Source of the DNA: Synechococcales cyanobacterium GL140_1_metabinner_5_sub
GTDB lineage: Bacteria > Cyanobacteriota > Cyanobacteriia > Cyanobacteriales > Chamaesiphonaceae
Direction: 5' to 3'
DNA length: 64,000 bases
Assembly: GCA_025359065.1 (NCBI GenBank)
Contig: JANYHM010000008.1
Location: 1 to 64,000 of the forward strand
Position 1 is the first letter of the stretch; each line of letters opens with the position of its first letter. The translations under genes and the position numbers were made by a program. Shown here in pieces: positions 55,093 to 63,240 of this stretch. The notes beneath the pieces are model-generated. The model was not told where the DNA came from. It saw nothing but the letters and a program-made list of their open reading frames with translations, and did not search any database.

Positions 55093-56856
55093 ATGATCTG
55101 TTGTCTAAACCCTAACTGCCAAAATCCTCCTCGTCCAGATGAGATAAAGTTTTGCGTGGAGTGCGGCACTGAGATGGCGATTTTAGAAAACCGTTACCGG
55201 CCATTGAAATCGATCGGGCGCGGTGGTTTTGGCAAGACTTATTTGGCCGCAGATATCAAGAAGTTTGGGGAGCAATGTGTAATCAAACAGTTTGCGCCTT
55301 CTTCTGGAGATGATAGCGAGACAGAGAAGAATCGCTTTCAGGACGAAGCTAAGCAGCTTCAACGACTGGGAGAACACCCTCAAATTCCGGCTCTTTTGGC
55401 TTTTTTTACAGAGCGCAGCTACTTGTATTTTGTCCAGCAATACGTCGCAGGCGAAAATTTGGCGGAAGAAGTAGCTGAGCACGGTTTATTTGATGAAGCC
55501 AAAGTGCGCAGCTTTCTGCAAGACTTACTAGGAATTTTGCAAGTTGTCCATCAGCAGGGCATTATCCACCGTGATATCAAGCCCTACAATATTATGCGAC
55601 GGCAATCTGACCAGAAGCTGGTGCTGATTGACTTTGGTATCTCGAAGCAATTGGAAGTCAATGCTCCTACCGGCACTAGCATTGGATCTTTGGGTTACTC
55701 GCCTCTAGAGCAAGTCTGGGGTGGCAAGGCTTATCCAGCCAGCGATCTATATAGCTTAGGTGTGACAGCTTTTTACTTGATGAGTGGCATTCCGCCTCAC
55801 AAAATTTTGGTAGATTTGCTAGAAGAAACTTCTCCAGAACAAGCTCATAACTGGGTGCAGCAGTGGCGCAGATATGTAAAAAGACCAGTGAGTAATGAGC
55901 TGGGGCGGGTGTTAGATGGACTGCTGCATATTGACCACAAACAGCGCTATCAATCTGCTACCGAGGTATTGCGCGCGTTGGAGGGCAAACAAGTACCGAA
56001 TAATCTGCCGACTCAACGGGTAGCAGCAAGTAACAATTATTCCCCGCCGCAGCAAGGAAATATTTTCAAGCTGCTGTTAGTTAGTGGTTTAGGGTTAATT
56101 GGCTCATTGTTATTGCTGCTGTTGACCATCAATATTTTCAAACCATCAAACGTTAATATCAGTCAAGACTTAGGCGATCGACCAGAGAATGCTGTTGCCT
56201 ACTTAGAGAGGGGTAAAAAGCAGAGTGCTGCCGACAAGTTCAATGAAGCTTTGGCCGACTTCAACAAATCGATTCAGCTTCAACCTACTATTGCCGGCAG
56301 CTATCTTGAGCGTGGACAAGTGCGCAGTAGATTAGAAGATAAACAGGGGGCACTAGCCGATTTCAATAAGGCATTAGAACTCCAGCCTAATTGGGCTGAA
56401 GCCTATTATCAGCGGGCTGGTGTGCAAGATGAGTTGGGTGATACTCAGCAGGCGATCGCCGATTTAAATAAATCCCTGAGCCTAGATAAAAACAGTTCGT
56501 TAGCTTTTATCCATCGGGGAAATTTGCATCTCAAACAAAAAAATCAGCTTCAGGCTCTCCAAGATTTTAATGCTGGTATCAAAATAGATCCTCGCAGCTC
56601 TTATGGCTACATGTCTCGGGCTAGTTTGTTTACTAGCACTAATAAAAAAGTACAGGCCATTGCTGACTATGATCAAGTGCTAAAGCTAGAACCCGAAGAT
56701 GCCTATTATCATTATCAGCGGGGACTTTTGCATCAAGATTTAAACAACAAAGCCAAAGCTAAAGCCGATTTTCAGGCAACGATCAAATTCGCTAAAAAAA
56801 CAGGCACAGAGAAAGATTATGCTGATGTTGCTGCCAAGCTACGACAGGTTCAATAG
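55093..56856 (+). CDS. Ser/Thr protein kinase with zinc ribbon, membrane helix and TPR repeats
   Basis: A 587-residue cyanobacterial Hanks-type kinase. Residues 1-30 are a zinc ribbon (CCLNPNCQNPPRPDEIKFCV, then ECGTEM). The kinase domain (about 33-300) has the Gly loop SIGRGGFGKTYLA, the VAIK-type Lys in CVIKQF, the catalytic loop IIHRDIKPYNIMRR, and DFG as LIDFGIS. A membrane helix follows (about 330-350, LLLVSGLGLIGSLLLLLL), then about six TPR units (AYLERGKKQSAADKFNEALA and repeats). The TPRs would lie on the other side of the membrane from the kinase. The ligand and substrates are unknown. Confidence 0.9.
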   Translation: MICCLNPNCQNPPRPDEIKFCVECGTEMAILENRYRPLKSIGRGGFGKTYLAADIKKFGEQCVIKQFAPSSGDDSETEKNRFQDEAKQLQRLGEHPQIPALLAFFTERSYLYFVQQYVAGENLAEEVAEHGLFDEAKVRSFLQDLLGILQVVHQQGIIHRDIKPYNIMRRQSDQKLVLIDFGISKQLEVNAPTGTSIGSLGYSPLEQVWGGKAYPASDLYSLGVTAFYLMSGIPPHKILVDLLEETSPEQAHNWVQQWRRYVKRPVSNELGRVLDGLLHIDHKQRYQSATEVLRALEGKQVPNNLPTQRVAASNNYSPPQQGNIFKLLLVSGLGLIGSLLLLLLTINIFKPSNVNISQDLGDRPENAVAYLERGKKQSAADKFNEALADFNKSIQLQPTIAGSYLERGQVRSRLEDKQGALADFNKALELQPNWAEAYYQRAGVQDELGDTQQAIADLNKSLSLDKNSSLAFIHRGNLHLKQKNQLQALQDFNAGIKIDPRSSYGYMSRASLFTSTNKKVQAIADYDQVLKLEPEDAYYHYQRGLLHQDLNNKAKAKADFQATIKFAKKTGTEKDYADVAAKLRQVQ

Positions 56857-57007
56857 CTACAGAAAGACCGATTCTTTATGAGAATTTGACTACAACCATG
56901 GTGCGGTCACAGGAGATTTGTACCATAATTCGTTATCCAATTTTTTCGGAGAATTTCTCTCACCTTGTCATAGGTGTAAGAAGTGTGCCAATTCAAAGCT
57001 CTAAATT

Positions 57008-57784
57008 TCATAATCCACCACCATTAGAATTGATAATTTGTCCTGTAATCCACTGAGCCTCTTCAGTAGCCAACCAACCAATGACTCGCGCCGCATCGGC
57101 TGGCAGACCCCAACGACCTTGAGGATTAGCGTCGCGCACTACGTCATAAAGCTCACCAGTCGCCCAGCCCGTATCGGTAGCGCCGGGATTGACAGTGTTT
57201 ACCGTAATTTTACGCGGCGCTAAATGAGCCGACAAACTGAGAGTCAATTGATGCAGTCCACCTTTAGAGGCCACATAGGCCAACTCACCAGGCATTGGGT
57301 TTAAATGCTGTCCAGAAGTGAGCAAAATCACTCGACCACCGGTATCCCCACAATGTTGAGCAGCAAAAGCTTGCACCAGTAGCAGCGTTCCCCGCACATT
57401 GATTTGAAAATGGCGATCGATATCCACCGCCGTGAGTTCTTCTAACTTGCCCATAGTGCTATAAGTATGGTTAGCAACTACAATATCTACATGACCAAAA
57501 GCTTGCACAGCAGCAGCCATGATTTTACCCGGAGTTGTCGGGTCTAAAAAATCCCCTTCAGCATGAGCAATTCTGGTGCCGTTTTTTTGCAACGTAGCTA
57601 TTAATCCAGCAGTGCCATCGGCATCTGCGCCCCATTCTCGCTCGGCATCATAGGGTGCAAAAGAATGAATGAAAATATCTGCCCCTAAAGTAGATAATCG
57701 ATCGGCGATCGCGTAACCGATGCCTTTGCGCCGACTCACACCAGTAATTAGGGCGACACGACCGCTAAGAATTTTTGCTGACAT
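57008..57784 (-). CDS. Short-chain dehydrogenase/reductase
   Basis: A 258-residue classical SDR-like protein. The cofactor loop is ALITGVSRRKGIGYAIADRL (TGxxxxxGIG with an insertion), VVANHTYSTMG replaces NNAG, and the active site has Ser (LLTSGQHL), Tyr and Lys (YVASKGG). The C-terminus has NTVNPGATDTGWATGEL and WITGQIINSNGGGL. The insertion in the Gly loop and the N-terminal SARRKG resemble a subgroup annotated as 3-ketoacyl-ACP reductase-like; the substrate is not determined. ATG 57784 is chosen because AGGAG precedes it; an ATG six codons earlier is in frame. Confidence 0.85.
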   Translation of the reverse strand: MSAKILSGRVALITGVSRRKGIGYAIADRLSTLGADIFIHSFAPYDAEREWGADADGTAGLIATLQKNGTRIAHAEGDFLDPTTPGKIMAAAVQAFGHVDIVVANHTYSTMGKLEELTAVDIDRHFQINVRGTLLLVQAFAAQHCGDTGGRVILLTSGQHLNPMPGELAYVASKGGLHQLTLSLSAHLAPRKITVNTVNPGATDTGWATGELYDVVRDANPQGRWGLPADAARVIGWLATEEAQWITGQIINSNGGGL

Positions 57785-57917
57785 AAATGCTCCTAATCTC
57801 AATCGGCATCACAATTTTAGGATCAATTAACCCAAAGATTTATTAAGGAGCAGCGCATTTTGGCAGATGCTTTACCCAGACTTGTTACGATCAAACAGCA
57901 TATTTTAAAACTTATAT

Positions 57918-58373
57918 ATGACTAGCTTCCCCGACCAAACCCCTGACCTCCAAGCCGATGATTATGTAGTGATTGGTTTGGCTACCTGCTTCTACCGCGA
58001 TGAAGACGGCGTAAAGCAAGTGAAAATCGTTGAGCCAATTCCTGCCTCCGCGATCGAAGCTCTACTCAAAGGCGTGCCCACCTCTTATTCTCAAGCTGTA
58101 GGCACCACGATCGGCGCAGTATTGACCAATGGCCCTCACATTCCAGCCGGTTTCCCTGATGATGCTGAGATTGCCCAAGAATTTGTCGATCGCACCATTG
58201 CTGCTGCCCGCACCTTCAAGCGCACCCCCGCATCGGCGACCCTGATCCCGGTAGGTACTACCTATGAGGGATTCAAGTTTTCTACCGAGCGCAAGCGTGT
58301 CCTCAACGCTAGCCGCACGGTCACGAAAGATGATAATGTCAAACAGCACTCGCACACACATGCGCAGCTCTAA
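57918..58373 (+). CDS. Conserved protein of unknown function in an operon with an APH-like kinase
   Basis: A 151-residue cytosolic protein: DDYVVIGLATCFYRDEDGVK, VKIVEPIPASAIEALLKGVP, SYSQAVGTTIGAVL, and a His-rich end (HSHTHAQL). I do not recognise a named domain, though the sequence has the look of a conserved cyanobacterial family. The downstream kinase-like gene begins 18 bp after its stop, so the two are probably made together. It is divergent from the SDR gene. Confidence 0.65.
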   Translation: MTSFPDQTPDLQADDYVVIGLATCFYRDEDGVKQVKIVEPIPASAIEALLKGVPTSYSQAVGTTIGAVLTNGPHIPAGFPDDAEIAQEFVDRTIAAARTFKRTPASATLIPVGTTYEGFKFSTERKRVLNASRTVTKDDNVKQHSHTHAQL

Positions 58374-58391
58374 TTGACATCTAGAAGTTCA

Positions 58392-59630
58392 ATGCCAGAT
58401 CAAGCTCCATCAGATCAAGCTTTACAAGAAATTCAAGCCCTGCAATTTCACGATATTCCAGCAGCCAGTGCCAAGATGCTGGAATTTTTGCGTGGTTCCG
58501 ATCTGCCGTTTACCGTAGCCAGCGTGGTAGTTCGGCCTTTGGCAGTTTCGCTGAATTCTATTAACGGCTTCATTACTACCGATACCGGCAAAAAGCTGTT
58601 TTTTAAGACCCACATTGAACCACAAAGCATTATCAACGAATACTATAATGCCGAGATTTTAGCCGCTGCCAATTACCCCACGATTCAGCCCCTATTTGGA
58701 GCCACTGAGTACGGGAAGCAGTTGCTAATTTACGATTACTTTGATGCGCCTTCGCTGTTTGATGTGCTGCGAGAAATTGAACTGGGAGATCGACGTGATG
58801 GGCCACAAATCGTAGATATTCAAGAACAAGCCGATCGACAGCTTGCCGACATCTATTTAAAAACGATGGAACCGCTGAGTGCTGCTGACCATTCCGCCGC
58901 TCCTATCCATCAACTGTTTTATCACCGACTAGTTGGTGGTCGCTACGAGAACTTCTATGTAGGGCAAGATATTGCTCTCCCAGGAGCCACAGTGCCTTTT
59001 GCCGAGCTATCCCAATGGCGCTGGCGCATTAACGGAGTGGAGTATCAAGATTCGCTGCAAGAAATTATAGACAGAGCAATCAGAGTCTTGAATCCGGCAA
59101 GTTGCGATGTCTGGTCGATCGTGGGTCACGGGGATGCCCACAATGGCAATGTGTTTTTAGACCAAGATAAGCTGATCTATTTTGATCCAGCCTTTGCTGG
59201 CCGTCATTCCTTCTTGCTGGATTTAACCAAGCCGATGTTCCATAACGTCTTTGCGACTTGGATGTATTTTCCTCAAGCCGTGGCCGATCGGTTACAAATT
59301 CCCTGGACAGTGCAAAACGGCGTGATCGAGGTAGTTCATGACTTTGTGCCAATTCCTGAGCGTTGGGCCACTCTGCGATCGAAGCTGCACTTTGTTTTAG
59401 AGCCGGTTTTGGCTCAGTTGGGCGATCGCTCCGCTTGCGCCTCCGGTGATTGGCGAGAATATCTGAAGGCCGCGCTGTTCTGCTGCCCATTTTTGACCAT
59501 GAATCTGCGGGACTCGGCGAAGTTTCCGCCCTCGATTACGCTGCTGGGTTTATCCTTGGCCGTAGAAATGGGCAGTGCAGGGGCGGGAGTCCTCGATCGA
59601 GAGCTAGATATTTTGTTTGGTATTGATTAA
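58392..59630 (+). CDS. APH-like (aminoglycoside phosphotransferase fold) kinase
   Basis: A 412-residue soluble protein with a kinase-like fold. The catalytic region is SIVGHGDAHNGNVFLDQD (HGDxHxxN Brenner-type motif) followed by the metal-binding Asp in IYFDPAFAGRHSFLLD. The N-lobe Lys is probably in GKKLFFKTHIEP. APH-fold enzymes phosphorylate small molecules such as choline, homoserine or fructosamine; an antibiotic substrate is not implied. ATG 58392 is chosen over a TTG six codons earlier. A stretch near residue 350 (DRSACASGD) looks repeat-derived. It is cotranscribed with the 57918 gene. Confidence 0.8.
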   Translation: MPDQAPSDQALQEIQALQFHDIPAASAKMLEFLRGSDLPFTVASVVVRPLAVSLNSINGFITTDTGKKLFFKTHIEPQSIINEYYNAEILAAANYPTIQPLFGATEYGKQLLIYDYFDAPSLFDVLREIELGDRRDGPQIVDIQEQADRQLADIYLKTMEPLSAADHSAAPIHQLFYHRLVGGRYENFYVGQDIALPGATVPFAELSQWRWRINGVEYQDSLQEIIDRAIRVLNPASCDVWSIVGHGDAHNGNVFLDQDKLIYFDPAFAGRHSFLLDLTKPMFHNVFATWMYFPQAVADRLQIPWTVQNGVIEVVHDFVPIPERWATLRSKLHFVLEPVLAQLGDRSACASGDWREYLKAALFCCPFLTMNLRDSAKFPPSITLLGLSLAVEMGSAGAGVLDRELDILFGID

Positions 59631-59748
59631 TGCACTATTCGCCTAGTGATGAATGGCCTATTGTAAACTGCTTCTTAAAATAAATGGCTAATTTCAAAAA
59701 AGCCATTTACAGTGTTAGGTGGCGGCCAATAGTCTGTAATTAAAAATC

Positions 59749-60366
59749 ATGAGTCAACCAACTCCCTATGAACGGCTTGGCATTGGTGTGGATGCCTCTT
59801 TTGAAGAGATCCAGGCTGCGAAGAATCACCTGCAATCTTCTAGCGGTGGTGATCAGCGGTCGATCGATGACGCTGAAGCTGCCTACGATTCTATTTTGAT
59901 GGATCGGCTAAAATTGCGTCAAGAAGGCAAAATTGCTGTGCCAGAGGGCATTAGGTTCCCAGAGAAATCGGTGCAAACTATGTCTTTGCCCAAGCTTGCG
60001 CCCCCCAAGGTGGTCAGCGATAAGCTGGGTGACTTGGTAGAAATACCCACTGGTCGCAGTTTGGCAATCGGTGCGGGAGTTGCCACGGTGTTCGCGGCTT
60101 CGGCGGCTTTACCAGATGCCAATAATGATGGCTTGCCGTTGCTGCTGGCTTTGAGTGCTGGCTATACGCTGTTTACTTTGAAGGTCAAAAGCAATAAGTT
60201 GGGGCGAGCCTTTGCCATCACCGGCTTAGGATTAGTGGGTTCGATCGTGCTGATTTCGGCAGTAATTAGTGTGGCTGGCTTGTCTGTAGACAATATGTTG
60301 GCCGGTAAAGTTTATGCCTTAGGTGCAATTTTTACCCTGTGGCTGGTTGGTAGTTTCTTAAAGTAA
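59749..60366 (+). CDS. CPP1-like (DUF3353) J-like membrane protein
   Basis: A 205-residue protein. The N-terminus resembles a J domain without HPD (PYERLGIGVDASFEEIQAAK, then SIDDAEAAYDSILMDRLKLR). Three to four membrane helices follow from about residue 105 (LAIGAGVATVFAASAALP, LPLLLALSAGYTLFTL, AFAITGLGLVGSIVLISAVI, VYALGAIFTLWLVGSFL). The plant homologue CPP1 holds light-dependent protochlorophyllide oxidoreductase in the chloroplast membrane; a similar chaperone role in thylakoids is inferred. Confidence 0.82.
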   Translation: MSQPTPYERLGIGVDASFEEIQAAKNHLQSSSGGDQRSIDDAEAAYDSILMDRLKLRQEGKIAVPEGIRFPEKSVQTMSLPKLAPPKVVSDKLGDLVEIPTGRSLAIGAGVATVFAASAALPDANNDGLPLLLALSAGYTLFTLKVKSNKLGRAFAITGLGLVGSIVLISAVISVAGLSVDNMLAGKVYALGAIFTLWLVGSFLK

Positions 60367-60394
60367 AGCGTTGTTTTGAAATTTTGGTAACTGC

Positions 60395-61078
60395 TCAGCA
60401 CTCTGTCAAAATTAGGGCTACAGCTTCTTTTAAGCTGGCCACGATCACATCTGGCTGAAACTTCTCCAGAGTAGACCGATCTCTAATACCCGAGAGAACT
60501 CCAATCACCGGGATATGCTGACTTTTGGCGGCTGCAATATCAGCTTCGGTATCACCAATCATCCAAGTTTGATCAGCTACCGGCAATTCCTGCATTGCCC
60601 GAGCCATCAGCAGTGGCTTATCCAGTTCATCTTTGGTCTTAACATAATCGTTGCTGAGATTATAGCGGCGGTTGCTAGGGAAAAATGGAGTCAGTGGTGC
60701 CTGGGTGAAAGCGTAGTCTAGCTCTCGATCGCGGCGCATGGTCATCACCACTAAATCAATGCCCTGCTGCTGGATTTGAGTGAGTGCCTCGATCGCCGTA
60801 GGAATAATTCGATCATATTTCATATAAACTAACTGATGCACCAGTTCTTTGCGCAGTTGGCTAAACTGGACTGATTGATCTTCTGTTAGTCCAGACTGCA
60901 TACCAATATTAACTTCTGGAGTCTTCGATCGCTTTAAAGCCCAAAACTCTGCCTTACTCAAGGTCTGAATCTCTTGCCCTGGTTTTTTGGTCTGTTCGAG
61001 ACAAAGCAGATAGACTTGATAGTAACGCTCCGAAACATCCATAATCGGGCCGTCAAAGTCTGTAATAATCCTGAGCAT
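60395..61078 (-). CDS. HAD-superfamily hydrolase
   Basis: A 227-residue phosphatase-like protein. Motif I is RIITDFDGPIMDVSERYY, with the nucleophile Asp; DxDGP replaces the common DxDGT. Motif II lies near VVMTMRRDREL, motif III Lys near KTKDELDKPLL, and motif IV is WMIGDTEADIAAAKSQHIPV. It belongs to the phosphoglycolate-phosphatase-like group; the substrate is unknown. ATG 61078 begins directly at motif I, as the family does; an upstream in-frame ATG (41 codons more) has no family support. Confidence 0.82.
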   Translation of the reverse strand: MLRIITDFDGPIMDVSERYYQVYLLCLEQTKKPGQEIQTLSKAEFWALKRSKTPEVNIGMQSGLTEDQSVQFSQLRKELVHQLVYMKYDRIIPTAIEALTQIQQQGIDLVVMTMRRDRELDYAFTQAPLTPFFPSNRRYNLSNDYVKTKDELDKPLLMARAMQELPVADQTWMIGDTEADIAAAKSQHIPVIGVLSGIRDRSTLEKFQPDVIVASLKEAVALILTEC

Positions 61079-61134
61079 ATTTAGTAGTAACAGAGTAGTC
61101 GCCCCATATTGTATCTCAAGCTCGAAATGTTTGT

Positions 61135-61650
61135 ATGTTCTACTGTTCTGCGATCGATTATTTATCTTGTTTAGCCCCACCGGCACTAGTTGCGAGGCCA
61201 AATTATCAATGTCCTACTACGCTGCCAAAACTCACTGAATTGCTGATTCGTGATTTACCAAGTTATGCCAATCGATCGGAGCAGCGTCGCCGCCCCAAGG
61301 TAAATACGATTAATTACACCAACTACTTAACAGCCGGTCGCCCCGAAATAGCAGCCCAACTCATCGAAAATCCAGAATATCGCACCACTTTGCCAGCGGC
61401 TGCCCCACTTCAGCTTTACCTAAGCACTTTAGAGAAACGCTATGTAGGTCAAAATTCTACAGAGTTACAGCAGTTTCATTGGTTGTTTTTGGCTAAAGGA
61501 AAAAAAAATTGGTATTTAGTAGCCATGTATTCTCGCCAAGGCCGCACCAGTGGCGAACCATTACCTCCTGTTGAAAGCCTACAGAGTCCAGTAGGTGAAG
61601 GAGTCCAGATTTGGCTGCGAGACTGTAATGCGGGCAAAATCCAGCCTTGA
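61135..61650 (+). CDS. Conserved protein of unknown function
   Basis: A 171-residue protein. Possible weak secretion signal at the start (DYLSCLAPPALVARPNYQ). Conserved-looking body: TLPKLTELLIRDLPSYANRS, NYTNYLTAGRPEIAAQLIEN, FHWLFLAKGKKNWYLVAMYS and VGEGVQIWLRDCNAGKIQP. I do not know the family. It is divergent from the HAD gene by 56 bp and ends 22 bp before the AlkB-like gene end. Confidence 0.6.
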   Translation: MFYCSAIDYLSCLAPPALVARPNYQCPTTLPKLTELLIRDLPSYANRSEQRRRPKVNTINYTNYLTAGRPEIAAQLIENPEYRTTLPAAAPLQLYLSTLEKRYVGQNSTELQQFHWLFLAKGKKNWYLVAMYSRQGRTSGEPLPPVESLQSPVGEGVQIWLRDCNAGKIQP

Positions 61651-61672
61651 GATCAAACAGTTTTTGTAGCTA

Positions 61673-62233
61673 TTATTTTCTTTGGAGATCAATCGGTTTT
61701 TGATACAGGGGATCAATGCGCCGCAGGGTAAGGCTAATGCGACCTGCTATGACCGCAGCTCTTTTGATAGCGTGGCTCCAATGTTCTTGAGTGCGCTGGC
61801 TCATGTACAGCATGGAACCATGGGGCAGTAGGTAGTAGCGGCGCTCTTCGTAATTGGCCTTTGAGCGAAACGACAGCTTCCGTTCTACCCCCAACGAAAT
61901 AATAATAATCTCTGTGCCAGCTTCTAGGTTGTCAATTTCGTCAGAGTGAAAGCCCATTTTAGAGCGGCCATCTTCATAAAAATTAATCAAACAACTATTA
62001 GGCTGAAAACCCAGAGTTGTTTGTAGCTGATCACAAATTGGCACCAGTAAATCGTGCATCGGTTTATCTTCATAAACCAAACCAGAATAATTGTAAGCGA
62101 AACCATAACAAGCCGTCTTTCGGGCACTAATTCGCTCATCCCAGTCAATTTGTTCACACAATTGGCTATATAGTTTTGTGGCGACTTGGGGTGAAAGATA
62201 ATTAGGGAGAATGTTAACTTCTGGCTCGATCAT
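61673..62233 (-). CDS. AlkB-like 2-oxoglutarate/Fe(II) dioxygenase
   Basis: A 186-residue enzyme of the DNA/RNA demethylase group. Iron ligands: the HxD of KMGFHSDEIDNLEAGTEI (about 95) and the distal His of EHWSHAIKRA (about 150); the Arg pair for 2-oxoglutarate and substrate is in GRISLTLRRI. The YNYSGLVYEDKP and LPHGSMLYMSQRTQ stretches are AlkB-typical. It may repair N-alkylated bases, but related proteins act on RNA or protein. It is convergent with the 61135 gene. Confidence 0.85.
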   Translation of the reverse strand: MIEPEVNILPNYLSPQVATKLYSQLCEQIDWDERISARKTACYGFAYNYSGLVYEDKPMHDLLVPICDQLQTTLGFQPNSCLINFYEDGRSKMGFHSDEIDNLEAGTEIIIISLGVERKLSFRSKANYEERRYYLLPHGSMLYMSQRTQEHWSHAIKRAAVIAGRISLTLRRIDPLYQKPIDLQRK

Positions 62234-62447
62234 TACTGGAGACTAAATCAAATCTTGTTGCTGCTTCTCAGTTTAACCCACCATGGAGCAGCTCTGTGCA
62301 TCAGCTTGGCATCAAAAAACAGTAAAGAGTCTAAGCTATCGCCTCAGCATACTGCTAGCGGAAAAGAATTGTCTTGCATTTTGCAAGTAATGGGAGTAAG
62401 TTTGTAGAGTGGCAAGTGTTAAATGACAGCTTTTTTATTGATCTCTC

Positions 62448-62789
62448 ATGGCCTCTCGTTCTCCCTGCCCTATAGCATGTACTCTAGATTTGATCGGTGA
62501 TCGCTGGACGCTTTTGGTGATCCGCGACATGATGTTTATGGATAAACATCGCTTTGAGGAATTTTTGGAATCACCGGAAGGGATTTCGACTAATATCTTG
62601 GCCGATCGGCTAAAGTCTTTAGAGGAGATGGGCTTGGTAGAAAAACAGCCCTATAGTAATCATGCCCGTCGCATGAATTATTGCTTAACCGAGGCTGGTA
62701 AAAGCCTTAAACCAGTGCTTAAAGTCATGGCGATGTGGGGTCTAAAGCATCTAAAGGACACTCAAGTACCCCCAAGTTCCAATAAATAG
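62448..62789 (+). CDS. HxlR-family transcriptional regulator
   Basis: A 113-residue winged-helix protein with the N-terminal Cys (SPCPIACTLDLIGDRWTLLV) that senses electrophiles or quinones in several HxlR proteins such as YodB. DNA-binding part: FEEFLESPEGISTNILADRL, LEEMGLVEKQPYSNHARR. It is 33 bp upstream of a MAPEG gene on the same strand and probably controls it. The upstream spacer of about 210 bp should hold the operator; no clear palindrome is visible. Confidence 0.9.
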   Translation: MASRSPCPIACTLDLIGDRWTLLVIRDMMFMDKHRFEEFLESPEGISTNILADRLKSLEEMGLVEKQPYSNHARRMNYCLTEAGKSLKPVLKVMAMWGLKHLKDTQVPPSSNK

Positions 62790-62822
62790 ATCAATATTAT
62801 CAAATAAACCGGAGAAATCATT

Positions 62823-63215
62823 ATGTCTTCATGGGTTAGTTTAGTTACCATTGCAGCACTTCTGTTCTTTTTCGTCGTCACGATTAATGTGGGTAGAGCC
62901 AGAGCTAAATATGGAATAAAACCACCAGAAATGTCTGGTAGTCCAGAGTTTGAGCGGGTAGTGCGGGTTCAGCAAAATACTTTAGAACAGCTCAGCTTGT
63001 TTTTACCCGCTTTGTGGATTTTTGCCTACTTTGTAAATCCGATCGCTGCGGCTGGTTTAGGAGCTGTTTGGGTCATCGGTCGCATTATCTACGCTTGGGG
63101 CTACTACCAAGCCGCCGAAAAGAGAGGCCCAGGCTTTGGCATCGCCACCTTAGCTACCGTCGTTTTATTATTGGGATCGCTAATTGGGATTGTGTTAAAT
63201 TTGGCAAAAGTTTAG
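62823..63215 (+). CDS. MAPEG-family membrane protein
   Basis: A 130-residue four-helix membrane protein of the glutathione-transferase/leukotriene-C4-synthase-like family. The signature FERVVRVQQNTLEQLSLFLP is present, with the Arg/Gln residues that bind glutathione in eukaryotic members, and helices VSLVTIAALLFFFVVTINV, LPALWIFAYFVN, and ATLATVVLLLGSLIGIVL. Bacterial MAPEG proteins may conjugate glutathione or reduce peroxides. A GGAG ribosome site precedes the ATG. With the upstream HxlR gene it suggests a stress-response pair. Confidence 0.87.
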   Translation: MSSWVSLVTIAALLFFFVVTINVGRARAKYGIKPPEMSGSPEFERVVRVQQNTLEQLSLFLPALWIFAYFVNPIAAAGLGAVWVIGRIIYAWGYYQAAEKRGPGFGIATLATVVLLLGSLIGIVLNLAKV

Positions 63216-63240
63216 CAGCATCAATTACTCAAATATACTT

